NCBI GenBank assembly: GCA_955652545.1
Contig: CATPCA010000184.1
Coordinates: 1 to 8,277 of the forward strand
Direction of reading: 5' to 3'
Origin: Candidatus Dormiibacterota bacterium
Lineage (GTDB): Bacteria > Chloroflexota > Dormibacteria > UBA8260
DNA: 8,277 nucleotides
The position numbers were made by a program, and so were the translations under genes. This document shows positions 1 to 6,870 of the stretch, in pieces (positions within the stretch are counted from its first letter, which is position 1; the number at the start of each line of letters is the position of its first letter). Under the pieces are notes generated by a model. That model did no database searches. It was not told the origin of the DNA and was given only the letters and a program-made list of their open reading frames with translations.

Positions 1-582
1 CGTGACGGTCTCGCCGCGGCCCGGGCGACTGCCTTTGACGTGGTCGTCCTCGACGGCATGCTGCCGGGAATGGACGGCTTCGCTGTCTGTCGCGAGCTCC
101 GCAATGAGCGCGTCCGCGTGCCGATCATCATGCTCACCGGCCGCGACTCAGTCGAGGATCGCGTCCAGGGGTTGGACGCGGGCGCGGACGACTACCTGGT
201 CAAACCCTTCGCCTTCGCCGAGTTGCTCGCTCGCATCCGCGCCCTTACGCGACGCCATCTCGACGACCGCACCGCCGTGCTCGAAGCCGGACAAGTGCGA
301 CTCGACACCCATTCGCACCGAGTCACGGTGAGCGGGCGAGAGGTCGAGCTCACTGCCAAGGAGTTCGCCATCCTCGAGTACTTCCTGCACCACCCCGACC
401 GCGTCCTGACCCGCACCCAGATCGAGGACCACGTCTGGAACTACGACTTCGCAAGCGAGTCGAACCTCGTCGAGGTGTACATCGCCCGGCTGAGGCGCAA
501 GCTGTCGGCACGCGGTGGTGGGCAGCTCATCCAGACGATGCGCGGCACCGGCGGCTACCGCCTCAACCGTCCAACGCCCTGA
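1..582 (+). CDS. OmpR-family DNA-binding response regulator, 5'-truncated by window edge
   Basis: This is the cytoplasmic output half of a two-component system: a receiver domain that takes a phosphoryl group from the partner kinase, followed by a winged-helix DNA-binding domain. The frame is open from base 1, so the true start lies outside the window; 193 residues are visible. In fragment numbering the phospho-acceptor is Asp18 in LDGMLPGMDG, the switch Thr is Thr46 (MLTGRD) and the conserved Lys is Lys68 (VKPF). Family members are usually about 225-235 residues, with the acceptor Asp near residue 51. Roughly 30-35 N-terminal residues, including the acidic pair of the active site, are therefore missing. 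The C-terminal half shows Trans_reg_C hallmarks: ELTAKEFAILEYF, then the recognition-helix segment around VEVYIARLRRKL and the terminal wing RGTGGYRL. The stop abuts the kinase reading frame. Regulation of the downstream transporter genes is inferred from position only. Confidence 0.95.
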   Translation, partial: RDGLAAARATAFDVVVLDGMLPGMDGFAVCRELRNERVRVPIIMLTGRDSVEDRVQGLDAGADDYLVKPFAFAELLARIRALTRRHLDDRTAVLEAGQVRLDTHSHRVTVSGREVELTAKEFAILEYFLHHPDRVLTRTQIEDHVWNYDFASESNLVEVYIARLRRKLSARGGGQLIQTMRGTGGYRLNRPTP

Positions 583-629
583 GAACCTTCCTGCGCGGGA
601 CCCGCGCCCGGCTCACGCTCACGTACGCG

Positions 630-1979
630 GTGGTGTTCGCCGTCGTCGCATCCCTGGCGGCGGGCGCGTTCTACGCGTCCTTCGCACGGCTCGAGACCGG
701 CGCCATTGACGACAGCCTGACTGCGCAAGCCCAGGCTCTGTCCGCGGGCATCGACGCCAACAACGGCCAGGTCGCCTTCCAGGGCGGCGACGCCCTGCCC
801 AGCCAGACCGTCACGGGCATCGCCGTCGACGCGCTCCTGGTCGACGCGCGGGGCACCGTTCTCGACCGTTCTGGTCACGCACTTCCGGTGTCGGCCGTGG
901 CGGCGACGGTTCACTCCGCGCTGACCACGCATCAACCCATCGTCACCTCCATCGCCGTCGGTGGAGTCTCGCAGCGCGTCCATGCTCAGCGCATCGCGAG
1001 CGGCAACGGACAGAACGTGGTGTTGGTGGTCAGCAGGCCGACCACTGAGGAGGACAACACCTTGCACCGCACCGCGCTTCTGCTCATCGGCGTGGTGGGC
1101 CTGCTGACCGCGGTGGCATCGATCCTCGGGTTCGTGGTGTCGGGGCGGGCTCTGCGTCCGGTGCGCATCATCGCCGCCACCGCCCGCGACATCAGCGAGC
1201 GCGACCTGCACCGACGCATCGAGCTCGACCTCCCGCCTGACGAGCTCGGCGAGCTGGCCGCGACATTCAACGCCATGCTCGACCGGCTCGAATCGTCGTT
1301 CGCCGTCCTGCAGCGCTTCACGGCCGACGCCGCTCACGAGCTCCGCGCACCGCTGGCAGTGATGCTCGCCGATGTCGAGGTGAGCCTGCGCCAACCGCGC
1401 TCGGCGGATGAGACCCGCGCGACCATCGATGGGATCAGGACGGAGATCGAGCGGCTCAGCCGGCTGGCCGATCAGCTGCTGGTTCTGGCACGCGCCGATG
1501 CTCGCGCGCTCGTTCCGCGCATCGAGTCAATCGATCTCCCGGACTTCCTCGAGGAGGCGGTCGACCGGTGGCGGCCGCTGATCAGCCAGCGCGGCCTGCG
1601 CGTGACCACCGCGTTGCCGGACGTCGGCCGGCTCGATGCCGACGGCGAGCTCCTCCGCCGATTGATCGACAACCTGCTCGACAACGCGGTCAAGTACACA
1701 CCCGCGGGCGGCGCCATCTCGGTCAGCGCGGCTCGCGACGATGACGTGTGGCGCATCGAGGTGGCGGACACCGGGCCGGGGATCGACGCCGCGCTGCGCG
1801 ACACCATCTTCGAGCGCTTCTCCCGCGGCGATCCCGCGCGAGCCCGCGACAGCGGCGGAGCCGGGCTGGGGTTGGCTCTGTGTGCGGCCATCGCCCACGC
1901 CCACGGGGGTTCCATCTCTCTCGGCGAGGGGTCGCAGGGCGCACTCTTCATCGTGACTCTTCCCTCAACCCATCGCTAG
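630..1979 (+). CDS. HAMP/HisKA sensor histidine kinase
   Basis: A membrane sensor kinase that would autophosphorylate on His and pass the phosphate to the regulator encoded just upstream. Numbering is from the GTG at 630. The order is a first membrane segment (about 1-19), an extracytoplasmic sensor of about 120 residues without a recognised domain, a second membrane segment (about 148-171), HAMP (about 172-222), HisKA with the phosphorylatable His236 in AAHELRAPL, and an HATPase domain. ATP-site motifs are intact: N box Asn348/Asn352 (DNLLDNAVKY), G1 DTGPGID (380-386), F box IFERF (393-397) and G2 GGAGLGLAL (409-417). GTG 630 is simply the first ATG/GTG/TTG codon in frame. It has no visible Shine-Dalgarno, and the frame stays open upstream with kinase-like residues (RARLTLTYA). 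Real translation probably begins further up, perhaps at CTG 579 or 591. Function is secure; the start is not. Confidence 0.95.
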   Translation: MVFAVVASLAAGAFYASFARLETGAIDDSLTAQAQALSAGIDANNGQVAFQGGDALPSQTVTGIAVDALLVDARGTVLDRSGHALPVSAVAATVHSALTTHQPIVTSIAVGGVSQRVHAQRIASGNGQNVVLVVSRPTTEEDNTLHRTALLLIGVVGLLTAVASILGFVVSGRALRPVRIIAATARDISERDLHRRIELDLPPDELGELAATFNAMLDRLESSFAVLQRFTADAAHELRAPLAVMLADVEVSLRQPRSADETRATIDGIRTEIERLSRLADQLLVLARADARALVPRIESIDLPDFLEEAVDRWRPLISQRGLRVTTALPDVGRLDADGELLRRLIDNLLDNAVKYTPAGGAISVSAARDDDVWRIEVADTGPGIDAALRDTIFERFSRGDPARARDSGGAGLGLALCAAIAHAHGGSISLGEGSQGALFIVTLPSTHR

Positions 1980-2016
1980 CGCCGGCTGGTTCAGGTGTCG
2001 TTCATCTCCCCGCTCC

Positions 2017-2020
2017 AAGG
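2017..2020 (+). promoter_or_regulatory. Shine-Dalgarno that decides the lipoprotein start
   Basis: AAGG lies seven bases before the ATG at 2028. It selects that ATG over the in-frame GTG at 1995, which has no comparable purine-rich element and would put eleven extra residues ahead of a complete signal peptide. Confidence 0.65.
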
Positions 2021-2027
2021 TGGCGGC

Positions 2028-2657
2028 ATGAACCAGACACACCCTCTTCGACACTGGCTGTGGCCCCGTCGCCTGCCCTTTGTCGCTGCCCTCCTCGCCG
2101 CCGGCCTCGCCGTCGCGGCGTGCGGTTCCGACTCGCCAGCCCAGCCGTCCAGTGCGGGGGGTGTCCCTGCGGCATCCGGCGAGCCCACCGCCGCGGGTGA
2201 TGTGACCACCGGCGAGTCCGCGGGCGTGCGCTTCGTCAGCAGCCGCTTCCACTATCGCGTCGACGCACCGGGCACGATGACCGAGGCCGCCGACGGCACT
2301 GCGACAGCGTCGCGCGGTGTCGAGCAGCTCACCATCCGCATCATCAGCGGCGTCGACGCCGCCAACCCCTCAGCCTTCGCCCAGACCGACGCCGCCCGCC
2401 TGCTTGCCGCCACCACGCAGTACAGCGTCGTCAAACCGCTGTCGACCGTCGCTCTGGCCGGCCGCCCGGTCGTCAAACTCGTGTACTCCACCAGCGGGAC
2501 CAACGCGGTGACCGGCAACGCGGAGGCGCTGGTGAATGCGCGCTACTACATACCCAAGGACAGTTCCACTCTCGCGGTGGTGACGTACTCGATCGTCGCG
2601 TCGCAGTACGACCCCCAGGGAGCGGACGACGTGGTCACGACCTTCCAGTGGCAGTGA
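2028..2657 (+). CDS. Secreted lipoprotein, possible PsbP/Mog1-like fold, transporter accessory
   Basis: A 209-residue exported lipoprotein. The N-terminus has a basic stretch (HPLRHWLWPRR), a hydrophobic core and the lipobox Val29-Ala30-Ala31-Cys32, so Cys32 is the expected lipidation site. An Ala/Ser/Gly/Pro-rich linker (about 33-65) leads to a compact globular domain (about 67-209). Its pattern starts with FHYRVDAP, continues with strand-rich segments such as LTIRII and VVKLVY, and ends in ARYYIP, TLAVVTYSIV and FQWQ. This resembles small lipoproteins with a PsbP/Mog1-like fold, but that is a judgement from pattern and not a proven family assignment. The gene lies between the kinase and two ATPase genes and overlaps the first ATPase, so it is probably made with the transporter. 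It may act as a substrate-binding, chaperone or sensing component on the outer face of the membrane. No catalytic motif is evident. Confidence 0.85.
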   Translation: MNQTHPLRHWLWPRRLPFVAALLAAGLAVAACGSDSPAQPSSAGGVPAASGEPTAAGDVTTGESAGVRFVSSRFHYRVDAPGTMTEAADGTATASRGVEQLTIRIISGVDAANPSAFAQTDAARLLAATTQYSVVKPLSTVALAGRPVVKLVYSTSGTNAVTGNAEALVNARYYIPKDSSTLAVVTYSIVASQYDPQGADDVVTTFQWQ

Positions 2658-3373
2658 TCGCAGCCGCCGGCGGGGCGGCGTCCGCTCCAGTCACGGCTGA
2701 GGTGCCCGTCGCCGAGGTTGTCGACATCTACAAGGTGTACCGGGAAGGCGACACCGAGACGGTCGCCCTCCGTGGAGCCTCGCTCAGCCTTCGCCCAGGC
2801 GAGTTCGTCACCCTCATCGGGCCGTCGGGAAGCGGCAAGTCCACCCTGCTGTCGATCATGGCCGGCCTGACCCTGCCGACCGCCGGGCGGGTCATGATCG
2901 GCGGTCGCGACCTCAGCCGCCTCGACGAACCGGAGCGTGCGGCGGTGCGCGCGGAGAAGATCGGACTCGTCTTCCAGCGCGACAACCTCATTCCCTTCCT
3001 CACCGCTGAGGAGAACGTCGAGCTCGCGCTCGAAGCGCCCGCAGGTCGACGCCGGCCGGCAGGCAGGGCGCGCGAACTCCTCGACGTGCTCGGCCTCGAC
3101 AGCCGTCGCCGCCACCGCCCCCACCAACTCTCTGGCGGCGAGGCCCAGCGCGCGGGCATCGCCATAGCCCTCGCCAACCAGCCCGACGTGATTCTCGGCG
3201 ACGAGATTACCGGCGAGCTCGACAGCGAAACGTCTGCGCAGGTCATGGAGGTCCTTCTTCGCCTTCGCAAGGAGAATGGGCTGACCCTCCTCGTCGTGAC
3301 TCACAATCCCGCGCTCGCCGCCTCGGCCGACCGCGGCCTGGTCATCACCGACGGCGTGATCGGCAGCGCATGA
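2648..3373 (+). CDS. ABC transporter ATPase 1 (MacB/LolD/FtsE type)
   Basis: A 241-residue cytoplasmic nucleotide-binding subunit. Visible elements are A-loop Tyr31, Walker A GPSGSGKST (58-66), Q-loop Gln110 (VFQRDN), signature LSGGEAQRA (161-169), Walker B VILGDE with catalytic Glu186, D-loop ELD (190-192) and H-loop His219 (VVTHN). All catalytic residues are present, so it should hydrolyse ATP. Several normally conserved flanking positions differ: the usual DEPT is DEIT, and IARALAN reads IAIALAN after the signature. The GTG at 2648 overlaps the lipoprotein stop by ten bases. An in-frame GTG at 2654 would instead give a four-base GTGA overlap and is equally credible; the two choices differ by two residues. 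The short Ala/Gly-rich N-terminal extension before residue 20 is not part of the domain. It most likely pairs with the second ATPase encoded immediately downstream. Confidence 0.94.
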   Translation: MAVIAAAGGAASAPVTAEVPVAEVVDIYKVYREGDTETVALRGASLSLRPGEFVTLIGPSGSGKSTLLSIMAGLTLPTAGRVMIGGRDLSRLDEPERAAVRAEKIGLVFQRDNLIPFLTAEENVELALEAPAGRRRPAGRARELLDVLGLDSRRRHRPHQLSGGEAQRAGIAIALANQPDVILGDEITGELDSETSAQVMEVLLRLRKENGLTLLVVTHNPALAASADRGLVITDGVIGSA

Positions 3374-4080
3374 ACGCAGTCGCGGTTGAAGCGTGCGGCC
3401 TACGCCGCGGTTATCGCACACGCGCCGGCGCCGTGCGCGCGGTCGACGGTGTCGACATCGAGGTTCCCATGGGCCAGCGACTCGCCATCATGGGCCCGAG
3501 CGGATGTGGCAAGTCCACGCTGCTCTCCCTGATCGGCTGCCTTGAATCCGCGGACGCGGGGACTCTGACCGTCCTCGGCACCGACCTGGGCACGTTGGGA
3601 GACGAGCAGCGAGCCCGCTGGCGCCGCGAGAACGTGGGCTTCATCTTCCAGGCATACGACCTTGTGCCGTTCCTGACCGCCACTGAAAACGTCGCCCTGA
3701 TGTGCGGCATCTCCGCGCGGGACCCGCGTATCGCGCCCAGGGAGCTGCTCGATCGACTTGGGCTTGCTGGTCACCAGGACAAGCTTCCCGACCAGATGTC
3801 GGGTGGTCAGAAGCAGCGAGTCGGCATCGCTCGCTGCCTGATTCATCAGCCTGCCCTGGTTCTTGCCGATGAGCCCACCGGAGGGCTCGACTCCGTGACC
3901 TCGCGCGCGGTGGTCGACATCCTGCTCGACGCCACCGCGGAGATCGGTGCGACCACCATCGTGGTCACGCACGACGTCGAGGTGGCGGTGCGCTTCGACC
4001 GCATCCTCACGTTGCACGACGGTCACCTCAGCGGCGACGCAGCACCGGCCACACTGCAACAGCGGCCAGCGAATGCGTAG
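3370..4080 (+). CDS. ABC transporter ATPase 2 (MacB/LolD type)
   Basis: The second nucleotide-binding subunit, 236 residues. Its ATG overlaps the stop of the first ATPase in a four-base ATGA, typical of translational coupling. Motifs are canonical: A-loop Tyr15, Walker A GPSGCGKST (42-50), Q-loop Gln94 (IFQAYD), signature MSGGQKQR (143-150), Walker B VLADE with Glu168 followed by the usual PTGGLD, and H-loop His201 (VVTHD). It is clearly homologous to ATPase 1 yet well diverged from it, so this is not a recent duplication. The sequence keeps the standard DEPT and IAR residues that ATPase 1 has lost. With a fused double permease next door, the likely assembly is one copy of each ATPase per transporter, though two separate homodimers cannot be excluded. 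A short tail after about residue 220 carries no motif. Confidence 0.95.
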   Translation: MNAVAVEACGLRRGYRTRAGAVRAVDGVDIEVPMGQRLAIMGPSGCGKSTLLSLIGCLESADAGTLTVLGTDLGTLGDEQRARWRRENVGFIFQAYDLVPFLTATENVALMCGISARDPRIAPRELLDRLGLAGHQDKLPDQMSGGQKQRVGIARCLIHQPALVLADEPTGGLDSVTSRAVVDILLDATAEIGATTIVVTHDVEVAVRFDRILTLHDGHLSGDAAPATLQQRPANA

Positions 4081-6802
4081 CTACGTCGTCCGCGACCTGG
4101 TCCGCAATCCCCGTCGCACCCTGGCGTCGGTGGCCGGAATCGCGCTGGCGGTGGGACTGTTCTCGGGCGTGTCCTTCTTCGTCGACAGCTCGTCGTCGCA
4201 GATGACTGCGCGTGCCGTTGCCCCGGTGACGCTGGACATGCAGGCCGGGGTCATCAACCCGCTGGGCTCCGGCAAGACGGCGCCGGTGATCGCCAACGCT
4301 CCCGCACTGAGCTTGAGCCAGATCCAGGCGGCGACACGGGGTTTGCGCGGTGTCCGAGTCGCCGAGCAGTTCGCCAGCATCGTGCTTCCCGCCGGGTCGG
4401 TGCGCGGGCCGGCCGGAGCGGTGACCGGCCCGGTCACGCTGATGGGCGTCGATCCCTCGTATCTTCAGGCCTTCCCGCTGGTGCGCACCACCGCCGGCGT
4501 GTACCGCACCGCAACCGGGATGCTCAGCGCGCCGACCACCGACCTGATCGGCGGGACGCCGGGCAGCTCGGTGACAATGACTCTGCCGGGACGGGTGTCA
4601 CCACTGATGCTACCCGTCTCGGCTGTCGCCGACTTCGCGTCGGCAACACCGCTCTTCCTGAGTCGCAGCCCCGACACCCAGGGAGACTTCGTCGCGTCAC
4701 CGTACGTCGTGGTCGTCGACACTGCCACCTTCCGTGACGTTGTTCTGCCGGCTGTGCGTGCCGACGCCGGGTCTGCCGCGCCCGTGCTGAAGGACCCGCC
4801 GGTGGTGGAGCTCCACGTCGGCGTCGACCGCGCCGCTCTCGCCTCCGACCCTGCCACCGCCCTGGTCACAGCGCGCGGACTGGCCCGCACCATCGAGCGC
4901 ATTGCGCCCGGCGACATCGCCGTTACCGACAACCTGGGTGCGGCCCTCACCGCCGCGCAGACGGACAGCATCCTCGCCAAGGTCCTCTTCATCTTCCTCG
5001 GGCTTCCCGGTGTTGCGCTCGCCGCCTACCTCTCGCGCTACGCCGGTGGACTGCTCGCCGAAGCGCAGCGTCGCGAGCGCGCCACGCTGCGCGCGCGCGG
5101 CCTGTCACCCCGGACCCTTCTCCGCGCCCTCGCGCTCAATACGGTGCTGCTGGCGGTCCTTGGATCAATCGCAGGCCTCGGGCTCGGCTTCGGCGCGCTT
5201 GCGCTGATGCTCGGCGGGCTGCACGGCGACATCGGGGCCTACGTGGTGTCGATCGGTTTGTCGCTGGTCGCCGCCATGCTCACGACGGCAATCGCTCTGT
5301 ACCTGCCGGCGCGACGATCGCTCCTGCTCGAGGTCACTGAGGAGAGGCGCGAGCTCGACGTCACTCGTCCGGCGGCATGGTTGCGCTTCCGCCTTGACGT
5401 GGCTCTGCTCGCCGCTGCCGCCGTGGTGGGACTGGTCACCTGGCTGAGTGGCGGCTACCAACCGGCTCCGGCCGCAGAGGCACAGAGCGTGTCGCTCTCG
5501 TTCTATCTACTGCTGGCGCCAGCGTTCCTCTGGATCGGGGCCACGCTCCTCGCGGTGCGCGGCCTGCTCGCCGTGGCGCGGCGTCTCTCCGCGCGCGTGT
5601 CGTCGGAGAGCTTCCGAAGCCGGCTGGTGACAAGAACGGCGCTACTGAGCCTCTTGCGGCGGCCTCGCGCGGCGTCCTCGGGGATCATCGCGCTGAGCCT
5701 TGCCGTCGCCTTCGGCATGAGCATCGCGCTCTTCGTCCGCACCTACCAGGTGGAGAAGCTCACCGACGCACGCTTCGTCAACGGCGCCGACGTGCGCGTC
5801 ACCCCAAGCACCGGGCAACCACTGCCGGCCAATTTCGCTGCGACGCTCAGCGTCCCCGGGGTGCGTGGCGTCAGCCCGGTGATCTCCACCAACTCAGTCC
5901 TTGTGGGCACCGAGAAGCGAGCGATGGTGGCCATCGACCCGGCCACGTTCCCGACCGTGGCTCAGATCAATCCCAGTTTCCTGACAGGGATCACCCCGGA
6001 CCGGGCGCTCGCCGCGCTGTCGTCCGACCCCAGCGCGGTGCTCATCGACAACGAGGTTGCGCGAACCTTCAACATCCAGGTGGGCGACCACGTACGCGTC
6101 CAGCTCCCCAGCCCAACGACGGGCCGCCCCGTCCCGGCGACCTTTCATGCCGTGGGCATCTACACCAACTTTCCGGGCTTTCCGCAGGGCGTCGACTTCG
6201 TCGGCTCACTGGCTGGATACCGAGCGGCCGTCCCCACCGCGCCCACCCTGTACCTGCTCGATACGGCAGGAAGCGACTCCATCGCGACGACGGTCGCCAC
6301 GGAACTTCGGTCCGGTCCGGGGCGCACGACGCCGCTGCTCATCGACACCATCAGCACTGCCGTCAACCACGAGCAATCGACCCTGCCCGCGCTCAACATC
6401 GACGGTCTGGGCAGGCTCGAGGCGGTGTACACCGTGCTGCTCAGTGCCGTTGGCATCGCCATCTTTGTGTTCGGCACACTGCTGCGCCGCCGACGGGAAT
6501 ACATCACGATGCGCGCCCTTGGTATGCGCATGCGCGACCTGGTCGCACTTGTGGTCGGGGAGGCCGCGCTGGTGGCGGTGGCCAGCGTTGTTCTCGGCGG
6601 CATCATCGGCACGGCGATGGCGCTGCTGTTCGTGCAGATCCTGCGGCCGCTGTTCACCATCCCGCCGACCGGTGTGACCGTTCCGGCCGTCGGAGTCACC
6701 CTGCTCATGGGGCTCGTCCTTGCCGCCGCCCTGTCCGCCTCCCTCGCCGCCGGGGCTTCGCTGCGACGAACCCACCTCGTGGATGTGTTGCGCGAGGAAT
6801 AG
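4073..6802 (+). CDS. Double-FtsX ABC transporter permease, 909 residues
   Basis: The membrane subunit of the transporter. Its ATG overlaps the ATPase 2 stop by eight bases; the frame is open further upstream, but those 42 codons lie inside ATPase 2 and do not look like permease. About ten membrane segments can be placed near residues 17-38, 300-321, 352-382, 387-411, 441-459, 475-500, 535-556, 783-805, 826-858 and 866-896. Two large extracytoplasmic domains lie at about 39-299 and 557-782, resembling MacB periplasmic core domains. Each is followed by an FtsX block with the same local signature (QRRERATLRARG near 332-343; RRRREYITMRALG near 805-817). The layout is thus two MacB/LolC-type halves joined by two linker helices. 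Such permeases usually transmit ATPase movement to substrate outside the membrane and do not form a simple channel. The substrate is unknown. The C-terminus (DVLREE) is complete. Confidence 0.95.
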   Translation: MRSYVVRDLVRNPRRTLASVAGIALAVGLFSGVSFFVDSSSSQMTARAVAPVTLDMQAGVINPLGSGKTAPVIANAPALSLSQIQAATRGLRGVRVAEQFASIVLPAGSVRGPAGAVTGPVTLMGVDPSYLQAFPLVRTTAGVYRTATGMLSAPTTDLIGGTPGSSVTMTLPGRVSPLMLPVSAVADFASATPLFLSRSPDTQGDFVASPYVVVVDTATFRDVVLPAVRADAGSAAPVLKDPPVVELHVGVDRAALASDPATALVTARGLARTIERIAPGDIAVTDNLGAALTAAQTDSILAKVLFIFLGLPGVALAAYLSRYAGGLLAEAQRRERATLRARGLSPRTLLRALALNTVLLAVLGSIAGLGLGFGALALMLGGLHGDIGAYVVSIGLSLVAAMLTTAIALYLPARRSLLLEVTEERRELDVTRPAAWLRFRLDVALLAAAAVVGLVTWLSGGYQPAPAAEAQSVSLSFYLLLAPAFLWIGATLLAVRGLLAVARRLSARVSSESFRSRLVTRTALLSLLRRPRAASSGIIALSLAVAFGMSIALFVRTYQVEKLTDARFVNGADVRVTPSTGQPLPANFAATLSVPGVRGVSPVISTNSVLVGTEKRAMVAIDPATFPTVAQINPSFLTGITPDRALAALSSDPSAVLIDNEVARTFNIQVGDHVRVQLPSPTTGRPVPATFHAVGIYTNFPGFPQGVDFVGSLAGYRAAVPTAPTLYLLDTAGSDSIATTVATELRSGPGRTTPLLIDTISTAVNHEQSTLPALNIDGLGRLEAVYTVLLSAVGIAIFVFGTLLRRRREYITMRALGMRMRDLVALVVGEAALVAVASVVLGGIIGTAMALLFVQILRPLFTIPPTGVTVPAVGVTLLMGLVLAAALSASLAAGASLRRTHLVDVLREE

Positions 6803-6861
6803 GGCTCACACTCGCCCACCTGTCACGATCTACTCGGCGGCGCAGGACACGACGATTCGAT

Positions 6862-6865
6862 GAGG
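6862..6865 (+). promoter_or_regulatory. Shine-Dalgarno of the hydrolase gene
   Basis: GAGG sits five bases before the ATG at 6871 and supports that start. An in-frame ATG at 6892 also has a purine-rich GAAGGG ahead of it, but with only three bases of spacing. Confidence 0.55.
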
Positions 6866-6870
6866 CCGAC

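Noticed and set aside
555..1394. 279-codon minus-strand open frame opposite the kinase
   Set aside because: Its product is rich in His, Arg, Gly and Asp, with no domain or membrane pattern, and it lies opposite a kinase with all motifs intact. Long antisense frames are expected in GC-rich genes.
1995..2027. GTG 1995 as the lipoprotein start
   Set aside because: The signal peptide from ATG 2028 is complete and preceded by AAGG at good spacing. The earlier start adds residues that do not belong to a signal peptide.
2546..3421. 291-codon minus-strand open frame opposite ATPase 1
   Set aside because: It spans three genes with verified motifs on the other strand and has no recognisable domain of its own; it is a GC-bias shadow.
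3947..4072. Upstream extension of the permease to an ATG at 3947
   Set aside because: The 42 extra codons lie inside ATPase 2 in another frame and give an Arg/Ser/Thr-rich peptide unlike a permease N-terminus. ATG 4073 gives the typical short cytoplasmic stretch before the first helix.
6803..6870. Search for a promoter or terminator between permease and hydrolase
   Set aside because: Only a four-base GGGC/GCCC stem and no convincing -35/-10 pair could be seen, so neither was annotated.
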